Part shown: positions 1 through 7,956 of the stretch, in pieces
Numbering within the stretch: the first letter of the stretch is position 1
Layout of the letters: every line of letters begins with the position of its first letter
Notes under the pieces: model-generated
What the model was told of the DNA's origin: nothing
Databases searched by the model: none
Seen by the model: the letters and a program-made list of their open reading frames with translations, nothing else
NCBI RefSeq assembly: GCF_001687365.1
Contig: NZ_LGLV01000007.1
Span: 124,001-188,000, forward strand
Reading direction: 5' to 3'
Origin: Pararhizobium polonicum
GTDB taxonomy: Bacteria > Pseudomonadota > Alphaproteobacteria > Rhizobiales > Rhizobiaceae
DNA: 64,000 nt
Position numbers and translations under genes: made by a program

Positions 1-580
1 TGCCATTATTCGCAGCGAAGCCGATCTATCCCGTTTTTCCGAGGAAGAGTCCGATCTGGCTGTCCGCATGGTGCATGCGTGCGGATTGGTCGAAGCGGCG
101 CAATATTTCGAATTCTCGCCCGGTTTCGTTCCGGCGGCGCGTCAGGCCCTGAAAGGCGGTGCGCCGGTGTTCTGCGATGCCTTCATGGTCTCGCATGGCA
201 TCACGCGTGCCCGCCTTCCGGCCGATAACGAGGTGATCTGCACATTGCGCGACCCGCAGACTGCCGCGATCGCCCGCGAGATCGGCAATACCCGCTCGGC
301 GGCGGCGCTGAAACTCTGGATCGATCGCCTGGCCGGATCCGTGGTTGCCATCGGCAACGCGCCGACGGCACTTTTCTATCTGCTGGAACTGCTGCGCGAT
401 GGTGCCCCGAAACCGGCAGCGATCATCGGCATGCCGGTCGGCTTCGTCGGTGCGGCGGAATCCAAGGATGCGCTGGCGGAAAATTCCTATGGTGTGCCCT
501 ATGCCATCGTGCGCGGCCGTCTCGGCGGCAGCGCCATGACGGCAGCTGCCGTCAATTCGCTGGCGAGGCCGGGCCTTTGA
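1..580 (+). CDS. cobH: Precorrin-8X methylmutase, 5' end outside window
   Basis: CobH moves the C11 methyl group to C12 of precorrin-8X, giving hydrogenobyrinate in aerobic cobalamin synthesis. The reading frame is open from base 2, with residues matching CobH before the first internal ATG at 68 (AIIRAE-like start of helix, then SRFSEEE and MVHACGLVEAA), so the gene begins upstream of the window. About 193 of the usual ~210 residues are present. The conserved segment around PAAIIGMPVGFVGAAESK is intact. The stop TGA overlaps the TTG start of cobI, so the two are probably translationally coupled. The cob neighbours make the assignment firm. Confidence 0.95.
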   Translation, partial: AIIRSEADLSRFSEEESDLAVRMVHACGLVEAAQYFEFSPGFVPAARQALKGGAPVFCDAFMVSHGITRARLPADNEVICTLRDPQTAAIAREIGNTRSAAALKLWIDRLAGSVVAIGNAPTALFYLLELLRDGAPKPAAIIGMPVGFVGAAESKDALAENSYGVPYAIVRGRLGGSAMTAAAVNSLARPGL

Positions 581-1314
581 GCGCCGCTTCCGCAGGCAGG
601 CTGATCGGTGTCGGCACCGGTCCGGGCGATCCGGAGCTTCTGACCCTCAAGGCGGTCCGGGCGCTGGAGGCAGCCGATGTGCTCGCCTATTTCGCCAAGG
701 AAGGACGGCGGGGCAATGGACGTGCCGTCGTCGATGGATTGCTGAAGCCGGGTCTCCTGGAGTTGCCGCTCTACTATCCGGTGACGGTCGAGATCGACAA
801 GGATCATGACGACTACAAGAGCCAGATCACCGGCTTCTACGATGCCTCGGCGGCTGCCGTTGCCGAACATCTGGAGGCAGGACGCACGGTTGCCATCCTG
901 AGCGAGGGCGATCCGATGTTCTACGGCTCCTACATGCATCTGCATGTGCGGCTGGCCGGCCGTTTCCCGGTCGAGGTCGTTCCGGGCATCACCGCCATGT
1001 CCGGCTGCTGGTCGCTGGCCGGCCTGCCGATCGTTCAGGGCGACGATGTTCTCTCGGTGCTTCCCGGCACCATGGCCGAAGACCAGCTTGTCCGTCGTCT
1101 TGGCGATACCGAGGCTGCCGTGATCATGAAGGTCGGCCGCAATCTGCCGAAGATCCGCCGGGCGCTGGTTGCTGCCGGCAAGCTTGACCAGGCCCTCTAT
1201 GTCGAACGCGGCACGATGGCGAATTCCGCGATGATCCCGCTGGCCGAGAAGGCCGACGATGTCGCGCCCTATTTTTCGCTGGTGCTGGTGCCCGGCTGGA
1301 AGGGCAGGCCATGA
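577..1314 (+). CDS. cobI: Precorrin-2 C20-methyltransferase
   Basis: CobI uses S-adenosylmethionine to methylate C20 of precorrin-2, giving precorrin-3A. The 245-residue product has the tetrapyrrole-methylase glycine loop GVGTGPGDPEL at about residues 11-21, the SEGDPMFYGSY motif near residue 110 and the VVPGITAMSG segment, all typical of CobI. The start is a TTG whose last two bases lie in the cobH stop (TTGA); no better in-frame start precedes the glycine loop. The 3' end overlaps the start of cobJ by four bases (ATGA). Length is normal for the family. Confidence 0.95.
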   Translation: MSAASAGRLIGVGTGPGDPELLTLKAVRALEAADVLAYFAKEGRRGNGRAVVDGLLKPGLLELPLYYPVTVEIDKDHDDYKSQITGFYDASAAAVAEHLEAGRTVAILSEGDPMFYGSYMHLHVRLAGRFPVEVVPGITAMSGCWSLAGLPIVQGDDVLSVLPGTMAEDQLVRRLGDTEAAVIMKVGRNLPKIRRALVAAGKLDQALYVERGTMANSAMIPLAEKADDVAPYFSLVLVPGWKGRP

Positions 1315-2075
1315 GCGGTACCCTGTATGTGATCGGCACCGGTCCCGGCGGGCCGCAGCAGATGACCCCGGAAGCGGTCGATGCCGTGTCGAAGTCGACC
1401 GATTTCCTCGGTTATGGTCCCTATCTCGATCGTTTGTCGCTGCGTCCGGACCAGAACCGCATCGCCTCCGACAACCGGGAAGAGCTGGACCGCGCTCAGG
1501 CCGCGCTCGTTCGCGCGACTTCCGGCGCCCATGTCTGCGTCGTCTCCGGCGGCGATCCCGGCGTCTTCGCCATGGCGGCCGCTGTTTGCGAGGCGATCGA
1601 CAACGGGCCGGACGAATGGCGGACTGTCGATCTCGTCATCGTGCCGGGCGTCACAGCGATGCTCGCCGTTGCCGCCCGCATCGGTGCGCCGCTGGGGCAT
1701 GATTTCTGCGCCATCTCCCTTTCGGACAATCTGAAGCCCTGGGATGTGATCACCCGTCGTCTGAAGCTGGTGGCGGAGGCCGGTCTGGTGATCGCGCTTT
1801 ACAACCCCATCAGCAAGGCGCGGCCATGGCAGCTTGGCGAGGCCTTCGATATCCTGCGCACCGTCCTGCCCGCTGAAACGCCGGTGATCTTCGGCCGCGC
1901 GGCCGGCCGCCCCGACGAGCGCATGCTGGTCATGCCGCTCGGGGATGCGGATGCCCAGAAGGCCGATATGGCGACCTGCGTGATTATCGGCTCGCCGGAA
2001 ACCCGGATCGTCGAGCGTCCGGGCAGGCCTGATCTCGTCTACACGCCGCGCTTTATGTCCGGGGAGAAAAGGTGA
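1311..2075 (+). CDS. cobJ: Precorrin-3B C17-methyltransferase
   Basis: CobJ methylates C17 and contracts the ring of precorrin-3B to precorrin-4. The 254-residue protein shows YVIGTGPGG at residues 6-14, SGGDPGVFAMA near residue 80 and a YNP motif after the VIALYNPISKARPWQ segment, the expected order for CobJ/CbiH. It starts with an ATG overlapping the cobI stop by four bases. Its last 37 bases overlap the 3' end of cobK on the opposite strand. No separate cobG or cobF is visible; they would lie upstream of the window. Confidence 0.95.
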   Translation: MSGTLYVIGTGPGGPQQMTPEAVDAVSKSTDFLGYGPYLDRLSLRPDQNRIASDNREELDRAQAALVRATSGAHVCVVSGGDPGVFAMAAAVCEAIDNGPDEWRTVDLVIVPGVTAMLAVAARIGAPLGHDFCAISLSDNLKPWDVITRRLKLVAEAGLVIALYNPISKARPWQLGEAFDILRTVLPAETPVIFGRAAGRPDERMLVMPLGDADAQKADMATCVIIGSPETRIVERPGRPDLVYTPRFMSGEKR

Positions 2076-2809
2076 TCGACAAGGCTGAGCGCTTCCCCGA
2101 TGGTATCGACCGTGCGGACATCAGCCGGTTGCCGACGCTCGACCATGATCACAGCGATATCCAGCGCCCGCGCGGCCCTGATCTTGCCATAGGTGGCGAT
2201 CCCGCCGCTGTTCTTGGCGACGATCACGTCGATCCGGTTTTCCGTCAGGAGCACGCGTTCGGCTGCTTCCTCGAACGGACCGGTGGCGAGGATGTAATGC
2301 GCATCGGGAACACCGAGCGGCGGCGTCACCGGATCGACGCTGCGGATGATGTAATGATGCTGCGGCGCGTTTTCGAAATGGAACGCCTCCTGCCGCCCGA
2401 TGGTCAGGAAAACCCGTTTCGGCCTGTCGCCGAGCGCGCCGACTGCATCGATGATCGAGTCAACGCTCGTCCAGCGGTCACCTGGCTCCCGGTTCCAGGC
2501 GGGACGGCGCAGCGCGAAAAACGGAATGCCGGTTTCAGCCGCAGCCAGGGTGGCGTTGCGCGAAATTTGCGCTGCGAACGGATGCGTCGCATCGATCAGA
2601 AGATTGAAATTTCCACCTTTGAGAAATTCGGCAAGCCCCCGGCTGCCGCCAAAGCCGCCGCTGCGTACAGGAACGGGCTGGGCCATGGGCTCGGCCGTCC
2701 GTCCGGCAAGCGAGAGCAGCAGATCGCAATCCGCGCGCCGCGACAGAGCGGTGGCCAGTTGCCGCGCTTCGGTCGTGCCGCCGAGGATCAGGATACGGTG
2801 TTTGCCCAT
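2039..2809 (-). CDS. cobK: Precorrin-6A reductase
   Basis: CobK is the NADPH-dependent reductase that turns precorrin-6A into precorrin-6B. The 256-residue product opens with RILILGGTTEARQLA at residues 5-19, the N-terminal Rossmann motif of CobK/CbiJ, and contains IDATHPFAAQIS, the second family signature, followed by EPGDRW and VFLTIGRQE. Length is typical. It is the only gene of the cluster on the minus strand: its 3' end overlaps cobJ by 37 bases and its ATG shares two bases with the ATG of cobL in the tetranucleotide CATG (2807-2810). Confidence 0.95.
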   Translation of the reverse strand: MGKHRILILGGTTEARQLATALSRRADCDLLLSLAGRTAEPMAQPVPVRSGGFGGSRGLAEFLKGGNFNLLIDATHPFAAQISRNATLAAAETGIPFFALRRPAWNREPGDRWTSVDSIIDAVGALGDRPKRVFLTIGRQEAFHFENAPQHHYIIRSVDPVTPPLGVPDAHYILATGPFEEAAERVLLTENRIDVIVAKNSGGIATYGKIRAARALDIAVIMVERRQPADVRTVDTIGEALSLVDHLFSPDIKRGV

Positions 2810-4049
2810 GGATGACGGTCAGGCCTTTTCTGCCGGTAGCATTGCACCTTGGCTGACGATCATTGGCCTCGGTGAAGACGGTTTAGCGGGTCTCGGCGAC
2901 GAGGCCAAGCGCTGCATCGCCGGTGCCGCGGCTGTCTTTGGAGGCACGCGTCATCTGGCGCTTGCCGCGCCGCTGATCGCAGGTGAACAGCACAGCTGGC
3001 TGAGCCCGTTCGAGCGCTCCGTCGAAGCAGTGATCGCATTTCGGGGAATGCCGGTCGTCGTGCTTGCCTCGGGCGATCCGTTCTTCTTCGGTGTCGGGGT
3101 GACGCTGGCGCGGCATATCGATCGTTCGCAGATGCGCGTGCTTCCGGCGCCGTCGTCCTTCAGTCTGGCAGCCTCCCGTCTCGGATGGGCGCTGCAGGAC
3201 ACGGTGACGGTTTCCCTGCACGGCCGCCCTCTCGATCTGATCCGGCCGTATCTGCAGCCGGGTAACCGCATTCTGGCGCTGACCTCCGATGAGCACGGTC
3301 CGGCCGCACTTGCAGCACTTCTTGCCGAAAACGGGTTCGGGCAATCCAGATTGATTGTTCTCGAGGCCCTGGGTGGCGCCCAGGAGCGGATAACCTCGCA
3401 GACGGCTTCGGATTTTTCTCTTGCTGGTATCAATCCACTCAATGTCTGCGCCATCGATGTCGTTGCCGCAATCGATGCGCGGGTTCTGCCGCTGGGCAGG
3501 GGGCTGGATGATGGGCTGTTCGAGCATGACGGCCAGATCACCAAGCGGGAAGTTCGGGCGCTGACCCTGTCGGCGCTGGCACCGCGCCGGGGCGAACTGC
3601 TGTGGGATATCGGCGCGGGATCCGGGTCGATCGGCATCGAATGGATGCTGTGCGACCCGGCCATGAAGGCGATTGCCATTGAAGGCTCTACTGAGCGCGC
3701 GGAGCGGATCAAGCGGAATGCCGCCCGTTTCGGCGTGCCGGGATTGGTTGTTGTGCAGGGCGCGGCGCCCGCCGCGCTGGCCGGATTGCCACGCCCTGAC
3801 GCGGTCTTTATCGGCGGTGGCGGCAGTGAAGAGGGCGTGATGGCTACAGTGATCGCAGCGCTTGCGTCCAGTGGCCGGCTGGTGGCCAATGCCGTGACGA
3901 CGCAGATGGAAGCGCTGCTGCTGGAGCATCATGCCCGGCTGGGTGGTTCGCTCATTCGCATCGATATCGCCCGTGCCTCTCCCGTGGGGGCGATGACAGG
4001 CTGGCGTCCCGCCATGCCGGTCACGCAGTGGTCATGGGTAAAACCGTGA
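2808..4049 (+). CDS. cobL: Precorrin-6Y C5,15-methyltransferase (decarboxylating)
   Basis: CobL methylates C5 and C15 of precorrin-6B and decarboxylates the C12 acetate, giving precorrin-8X, the CobH substrate. Two domains are seen: a tetrapyrrole methylase with IGLGEDG near the N-terminus and [10 protein letters not shown] near residue 85, and a CbiT-like SAM domain with [13 protein letters not shown] at about residues 267-279. The frame is open far upstream to 2400, but that part is antisense to cobK. The ATG at 2808 gives 413 residues, the length known for CobL. A clear ribosome-binding site is absent; weak AGGA lies about 16 bases upstream. Confidence 0.93.
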   Translation: MDDGQAFSAGSIAPWLTIIGLGEDGLAGLGDEAKRCIAGAAAVFGGTRHLALAAPLIAGEQHSWLSPFERSVEAVIAFRGMPVVVLASGDPFFFGVGVTLARHIDRSQMRVLPAPSSFSLAASRLGWALQDTVTVSLHGRPLDLIRPYLQPGNRILALTSDEHGPAALAALLAENGFGQSRLIVLEALGGAQERITSQTASDFSLAGINPLNVCAIDVVAAIDARVLPLGRGLDDGLFEHDGQITKREVRALTLSALAPRRGELLWDIGAGSGSIGIEWMLCDPAMKAIAIEGSTERAERIKRNAARFGVPGLVVVQGAAPAALAGLPRPDAVFIGGGGSEEGVMATVIAALASSGRLVANAVTTQMEALLLEHHARLGGSLIRIDIARASPVGAMTGWRPAMPVTQWSWVKP

Positions 4050-4074
4050 TTTCGGAATTGTAAGAGGAAGCAGC

Positions 4075-4839
4075 ATGACCGTCCATTTCATCGGTGCCGG
4101 CCCGGGGGCCGCAGACCTGATCACCGTGCGCGGCCGCGATCTGATCGCCCGCTGCCCGGTCTGTCTCTATGCCGGTTCGATCGTCTCGCCGGAATTGCTG
4201 CAATATTGCCCGGACGGTGCGCGCATCGTCGATACGGCACCCCTGTCGCTGGATGAAATCGAAGCCGAGTATGTCAAGGCGGCTGAGGCCGGACAGGATG
4301 TCGCGCGGCTGCATTCCGGCGATCTCTCGGTCTGGAGCGCGGTTGCCGAGCAGATCCGCCGGCTGGAAAAGCATGGTCTGGATTATACGATGACGCCCGG
4401 TGTGCCGGCGTTCGCCGCTGCCGCCGCAACGCTTGGCCGGGAACTGACCATTCCCGCCGTCGCCCAGAGCCTCGTTCTGACGCGGGTCTCGGGCCGCGCA
4501 TCGCCGATGCCGAATGCCGAGACGTTGGCCGGCTTCGGCGCGACCGGTGCGACGCTGGCGATCCATCTTGCCATTCATGCGCTCGGTCAGGTGGTCGAGG
4601 AAGTGACGCCGCTCTATGGCGCGGATTGCCCGGTCGCCATCGTCGTCAAGGCATCCTGGCCGGATGAGCGGGTGGTCCGGGGAACGCTTGGCGATATCGA
4701 AGCCCAAGTTGCAGCCGACCCGATCGAGCGCACGGCGCTGATCTTTGTCGGTCGCACACTCAGCGCCACCGGTTTTCGCGAGAGTTCGCTCTACGATGCC
4801 GCCTACCAGCGCCGCTTTCGCGGTCGCGACGGGCTGTAA
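4075..4839 (+). CDS. cobM: Precorrin-4 C11-methyltransferase
   Basis: CobM methylates C11 of precorrin-4 to give precorrin-5. The 254-residue product has [11 protein letters not shown] near its start, [13 protein letters not shown] at about residues 25-38, [11 protein letters not shown] near residue 80 and [13 protein letters not shown], the standard CobM/CbiF order. The ATG follows a good GAGGAAG ribosome-binding site, 25 bases after cobL. It is the last cob gene here; the stop is only five bases from the 3' end of the convergent phaG gene, so there is no room for a separate intergenic terminator. Confidence 0.95.
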   Translation: MTVHFIGAGPGAADLITVRGRDLIARCPVCLYAGSIVSPELLQYCPDGARIVDTAPLSLDEIEAEYVKAAEAGQDVARLHSGDLSVWSAVAEQIRRLEKHGLDYTMTPGVPAFAAAAATLGRELTIPAVAQSLVLTRVSGRASPMPNAETLAGFGATGATLAIHLAIHALGQVVEEVTPLYGADCPVAIVVKASWPDERVVRGTLGDIEAQVAADPIERTALIFVGRTLSATGFRESSLYDAAYQRRFRGRDGL

Positions 4840-4844
4840 AAGTC

Positions 4845-5225
4845 TCAGATATCCAGGCCCGCGCTGTCCGGCTCTTCGCCGGCTGCCTTGCGTGGCACGT
4901 CGTCTTTTCCTTCGATCCGGTCGCGGTAAAGCGCCGATTGGCCGAGCAGCATCAGCGTCACCGGCGTCGTCAGGATGACGAAGACGATGATCAGGACTTC
5001 ATGGAAGATCCAGCGGTTCTGAAGCACCGCGAAGGTGATCATCGAGGCAAGGCAGATCAGGATCGTTCCGGCGCTGGCACCGATTGTGGGCGCGTGCAGG
5101 CGGCCGTAGAAAGTCTTCAGCCGGATCATCCCGATCGAACCGACAAGCGTGATCGCCGATCCCGCAAGGAGAAGGATACAGACCGGGATCGCCGCCCAGG
5201 CCGGAAGGTCGGTCAGATGGTTCAT
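4845..5225 (-). CDS. phaG: Mrp/Pha cation-proton antiporter subunit G
   Basis: MnhG/PhaG is a small membrane subunit of the multi-subunit Na+(K+)/H+ antiporter. The ATG at 5225 gives 126 residues with three hydrophobic segments and the family motif IGMIRLKTFYGRLHAPT around residue 30, followed by TTPVTLMLLGQSAL. A longer open frame reaches 5438 but runs through phaF, so it was not used. The start overlaps the phaF stop by four bases. It is the last gene of the seven-subunit operon (A and B being fused). Confidence 0.93.
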   Translation of the reverse strand: MNHLTDLPAWAAIPVCILLLAGSAITLVGSIGMIRLKTFYGRLHAPTIGASAGTILICLASMITFAVLQNRWIFHEVLIIVFVILTTPVTLMLLGQSALYRDRIEGKDDVPRKAAGEEPDSAGLDI

Positions 5226-5503
5226 TCGATCACCTCGCCGCGCATCAGGAATTTCGCAAAAGCGATCGATGACACGAAGCCGAGCAGGGCTATGATCAGG
5301 GCCGCTTCGAAGTAGATCGAATTGGCCGTTCGGACCCCGAATGTCAGCAAAAGCAGCATTGCATTGATATAGAGCGCATCGAGGCCGAGAATACGGTCCT
5401 GCGCGCGGGGGCCGCGGACGACGCGAAACAGGGCGCATGCCATGGCCAGGCCGAGCAGCACCTGCGAGGCGAGGATCGACCAGATGATGGAGAGCTCGCT
5501 CAT
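5222..5503 (-). CDS. phaF: Mrp/Pha cation-proton antiporter subunit F
   Basis: MnhF/PhaF is a 93-residue, three-helix membrane subunit. The signature RVVRGPRAQDRILGLDAL follows the first helix, as in MrpF proteins, and helices two and three end in a short basic tail. Start and stop overlap the neighbouring phaE and phaG by four bases each (ATGA junctions), which implies translational coupling and equal subunit output. Confidence 0.93.
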   Translation of the reverse strand: MSELSIIWSILASQVLLGLAMACALFRVVRGPRAQDRILGLDALYINAMLLLLTFGVRTANSIYFEAALIIALLGFVSSIAFAKFLMRGEVIE

Positions 5504-5988
5504 TCGAATATCTCCTTCAGCGGGGCTTCGTAACGGGTCCTGATCAGCTCTGCCCAGGGCTGGCCGTCTTCAATATCGAGCACATGAATGAGCAGCACGC
5601 CGGTCTGCCGGTCGAATTCGAGCCAGGCGGTTCCCGGTGTCGCGGTCAGGATGCAGACAAGCACCGCCAGCGCATTTTCGTCCCGCAGGCTGATATCGAT
5701 CGCCACGAAGCCGGATTTCACCGGACGTGTCCCACTGCGCAGGATCACGCGCATCACGGCGATGTTGGAGCGCATGACGTCGATGGTGACGTGTCCCGCC
5801 AGCACGGCGATGCGGCTGAGTTTCTTCAGCCGGGTCTTGTGGGGCTGGAGGTTGACCATGGCCCAGGCCAAGGCAATGCCAAGGATGGAGCCGAGCACGA
5901 TATGGCCCGGCGACAGTGATTGGTTGATGAGCAGCCACAGGGTAAGCAGGGACAGGGACAGGAGCGGGTAGGGAAACCAGTAGCGCAT
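5500..5988 (-). CDS. phaE: Mrp/Pha cation-proton antiporter subunit E
   Basis: MnhE/PhaE is a membrane subunit of the Mrp complex. The 162-residue product begins with two hydrophobic segments and contains the SMP-family features GHIVLGSILGIALAW and a LTATPGTAWLEF segment near residue 115, ending in a cytoplasmic tail (HVLDIEDGQPWAELIRTRYE). It starts three bases after the phaD stop. A much longer open frame (5570-7402) on the same strand is a codon-bias shadow of phaD and phaE. Confidence 0.93.
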   Translation of the reverse strand: MRYWFPYPLLSLSLLTLWLLINQSLSPGHIVLGSILGIALAWAMVNLQPHKTRLKKLSRIAVLAGHVTIDVMRSNIAVMRVILRSGTRPVKSGFVAIDISLRDENALAVLVCILTATPGTAWLEFDRQTGVLLIHVLDIEDGQPWAELIRTRYEAPLKEIFE

Positions 5989-5991
5989 GGT

Positions 5992-7614
5992 CTATTGTCC
6001 TCCCGCGGTGCCGGCGCGCGGTGCCGACATCACCCGTCCGATGTAGTTTTGCGGCTCGCCAAGCGATTTGGCCGTTGCATCCATGTAGCGCATGGCCGGG
6101 CCGGCCTGGAGGCTGAGAAAGAGGCAGGCGACGAGCAGCAGAAGAACCGGGGTGATCTCGATCAGGAAGACGCGCGGAATGGTGCCTTCGATCGACGTCC
6201 AGAAGGTGCGGATGCCGACGCGGTTCATCGCGATCATGGCGGCAAGACCTGACAGGATGAGCAGGGCCGTATAGGTCCATTCCGGCCCGGAGACCGGTGC
6301 ATCGCCGCCAAAGCTGCCGGGATTGAACAATCCGTGCAGCATGGCGAATTTGGCGAGGAACCCCGACAGCGGTGGCAGGCCGGACAGGAGGATGGCGCAG
6401 GTGCAGAAGCACAGGCCGAGAACGGCCATGGTCCCGGGCACGGCAACGCCGCCTTCCTTTTCCTCCTCGTTCTCGTCGACATCGCCATAGGCTTCCATCG
6501 TCACGGCCAGAACGTCCGCACCCGCGTCGCGGGCGCGCTCCACCAGCTCGATCAGCAGGAAGAAGGCGCAGATCGTCAGTGTCGAGCTGACCAGATAGAA
6601 CAGTGCGCCGCCGATGACCGCGCCGTTTCCGAGACCGATCGCCGCCATCAGCGTGCCGGACGAGACCAGCACGCAATAGCCCGCAAGCCGGCCCATGGCC
6701 TGCGAGGCCAGAACGCCGATCGCCCCGAAGCCGATGGTCAGCAGGCCGCCGTAGAGCAGGACGGCCTGTCCGAAGCCGAGAGAAGCTCCGGCATCGCTGC
6801 CGAACAGGAGCATCGAAAGGCGAAGAATGATGTAGATGCCGACCTTGGTGAGAATGGCAAAGATCGCAGCGACCGGCGGTGTGGCGGCGGAATAGGTGGC
6901 AGGCAGCCAGAAGCCGAGCGGCCACATGCCGGCCTTGACGAGGAAGGCGATGCCGAGAAGAGCGGCGCCTGCCTCCATCAGCATGCGGCGTTCCGGGCCG
7001 ATGGCGGAAATCTTCAAGGCGAGGTCGGCCATGTTCAGCGTGCCGGTCGCGCCATAGATCAGGCTGACGCCGATCAAGAACAGCGAGGAGGCGGCAAGGT
7101 TGACGGCGATATAGTGCAAGCCCGCCTTGACCCGCATCGGCCCCGAACCGTGCAACAGCAGGCCATAGGATGCAGCCAGCATCATTTCGAAGAAAACGAA
7201 CAGGTTGAACAGGTCGCCGGTCAGGAAGGCGCCGTTCAGTCCGGCCAGCATCAGCTGGAACAGCGAATGGAAATGATAGCCGGCCCGGTGCCATTTCGCC
7301 ATCGAGAACACCTGCGTCGCAAGTGCAAGGACGGAGGTGAGCACGAGCATCAGGGCCGACAGCCGGTCGAGCACCAGGACGATGCCGAAGGGTGCGGGCC
7401 AATTGCCGAGCAGGTAGACGCTGGCGCCGGATTCGCCCTCCGTGGAGGCCGCGACCCGCATGAGGAAGATGCCGACCAGGAAGACCACCATGGTGGAGGC
7501 AAAGCCGATTACGCCCTTCAGTGTCCGGTTGCGCTCATCAAGCGGGATCAGGCTGGCAGCCGTGATCAACGGCAGCAGGATCGGCAGGATGATCAGGTGA
7601 TGGGACCAGTTCAT
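5992..7614 (-). CDS. phaD: Mrp/Pha cation-proton antiporter subunit D (NuoN/NuoM-like)
   Basis: PhaD is one of the two large proton-channel-like subunits, homologous to complex I NuoM/NuoN. The 540-residue polytopic protein has about 14 hydrophobic segments, with the proton-antiporter motif regions GSGPMRVKAGLHYIAVNLAAS (near residue 155) and FLVKAGMWPLGFWLP (near residue 240, containing the conserved lysine of this family). An acidic, glutamate-rich cytoplasmic loop (DENEEEKEGG) follows near residue 385. It lies six bases after phaC. Confidence 0.94.
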   Translation of the reverse strand: MNWSHHLIILPILLPLITAASLIPLDERNRTLKGVIGFASTMVVFLVGIFLMRVAASTEGESGASVYLLGNWPAPFGIVLVLDRLSALMLVLTSVLALATQVFSMAKWHRAGYHFHSLFQLMLAGLNGAFLTGDLFNLFVFFEMMLAASYGLLLHGSGPMRVKAGLHYIAVNLAASSLFLIGVSLIYGATGTLNMADLALKISAIGPERRMLMEAGAALLGIAFLVKAGMWPLGFWLPATYSAATPPVAAIFAILTKVGIYIILRLSMLLFGSDAGASLGFGQAVLLYGGLLTIGFGAIGVLASQAMGRLAGYCVLVSSGTLMAAIGLGNGAVIGGALFYLVSSTLTICAFFLLIELVERARDAGADVLAVTMEAYGDVDENEEEKEGGVAVPGTMAVLGLCFCTCAILLSGLPPLSGFLAKFAMLHGLFNPGSFGGDAPVSGPEWTYTALLILSGLAAMIAMNRVGIRTFWTSIEGTIPRVFLIEITPVLLLLVACLFLSLQAGPAMRYMDATAKSLGEPQNYIGRVMSAPRAGTAGGQ

Positions 7615-7620
7615 GCCGCG

Positions 7621-7956
7621 CTACTCCCTGCCGTCCACATGGTCGGTACCGGTAAAGCCGCGCGAGGCAAGCAGAACGACGAGAAAGAGGGCCGTCATGG
7701 CAAAGCCGATGACGATGGCGGTCAGCACCAGAGCCTGGGGAATGGGATCCGTATGGGTCAGCAGGCCACCGGTGCCGCCGGTCTCGAGTACCGGCGGTGC
7801 GTTGACCCTGAGCCGCCCCATGCCGAAGATGAAGAGATTGACGGCATAGGAGAGCAGCGACAGGCCGATGATGACCTGATAGGTGCGCGGCCGGAACAGG
7901 AGCCAGACGCCGGAAGCGGTCAGAACGCCGATGCCTGCGGAGAGAACGAGTTCCAT
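7621..7956 (-). CDS. phaC: Mrp/Pha cation-proton antiporter subunit C (NuoK-like)
   Basis: PhaC is the NuoK-like subunit: 111 residues, three hydrophobic segments, with YQVIIGLSLLSYAVNLFIF and ALVLTAIVIGFAMTALFL matching MrpC/MnhC. Its ATG overlaps the TAA stop of phaA by one base (TAATG), so it is likely translated by re-initiation after phaA. The small size and glutamate-poor helices are normal for MrpC. Confidence 0.93.
   Translation of the reverse strand: MELVLSAGIGVLTASGVWLLFRPRTYQVIIGLSLLSYAVNLFIFGMGRLRVNAPPVLETGGTGGLLTHTDPIPQALVLTAIVIGFAMTALFLVVLLASRGFTGTDHVDGRE

Noticed and set aside
2072..2815. Plus-strand open frame through cobK
   Set aside because: It is antisense to cobK, which has matching CobK motifs on the minus strand.
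5570..7402. A 610-residue open frame on the minus strand overlapping phaD and phaE
   Set aside because: It runs out of frame through phaD and phaE, which have clear antiporter motifs. Its Arg/Pro/Ala-rich translation is the usual shadow of high-GC coding DNA.
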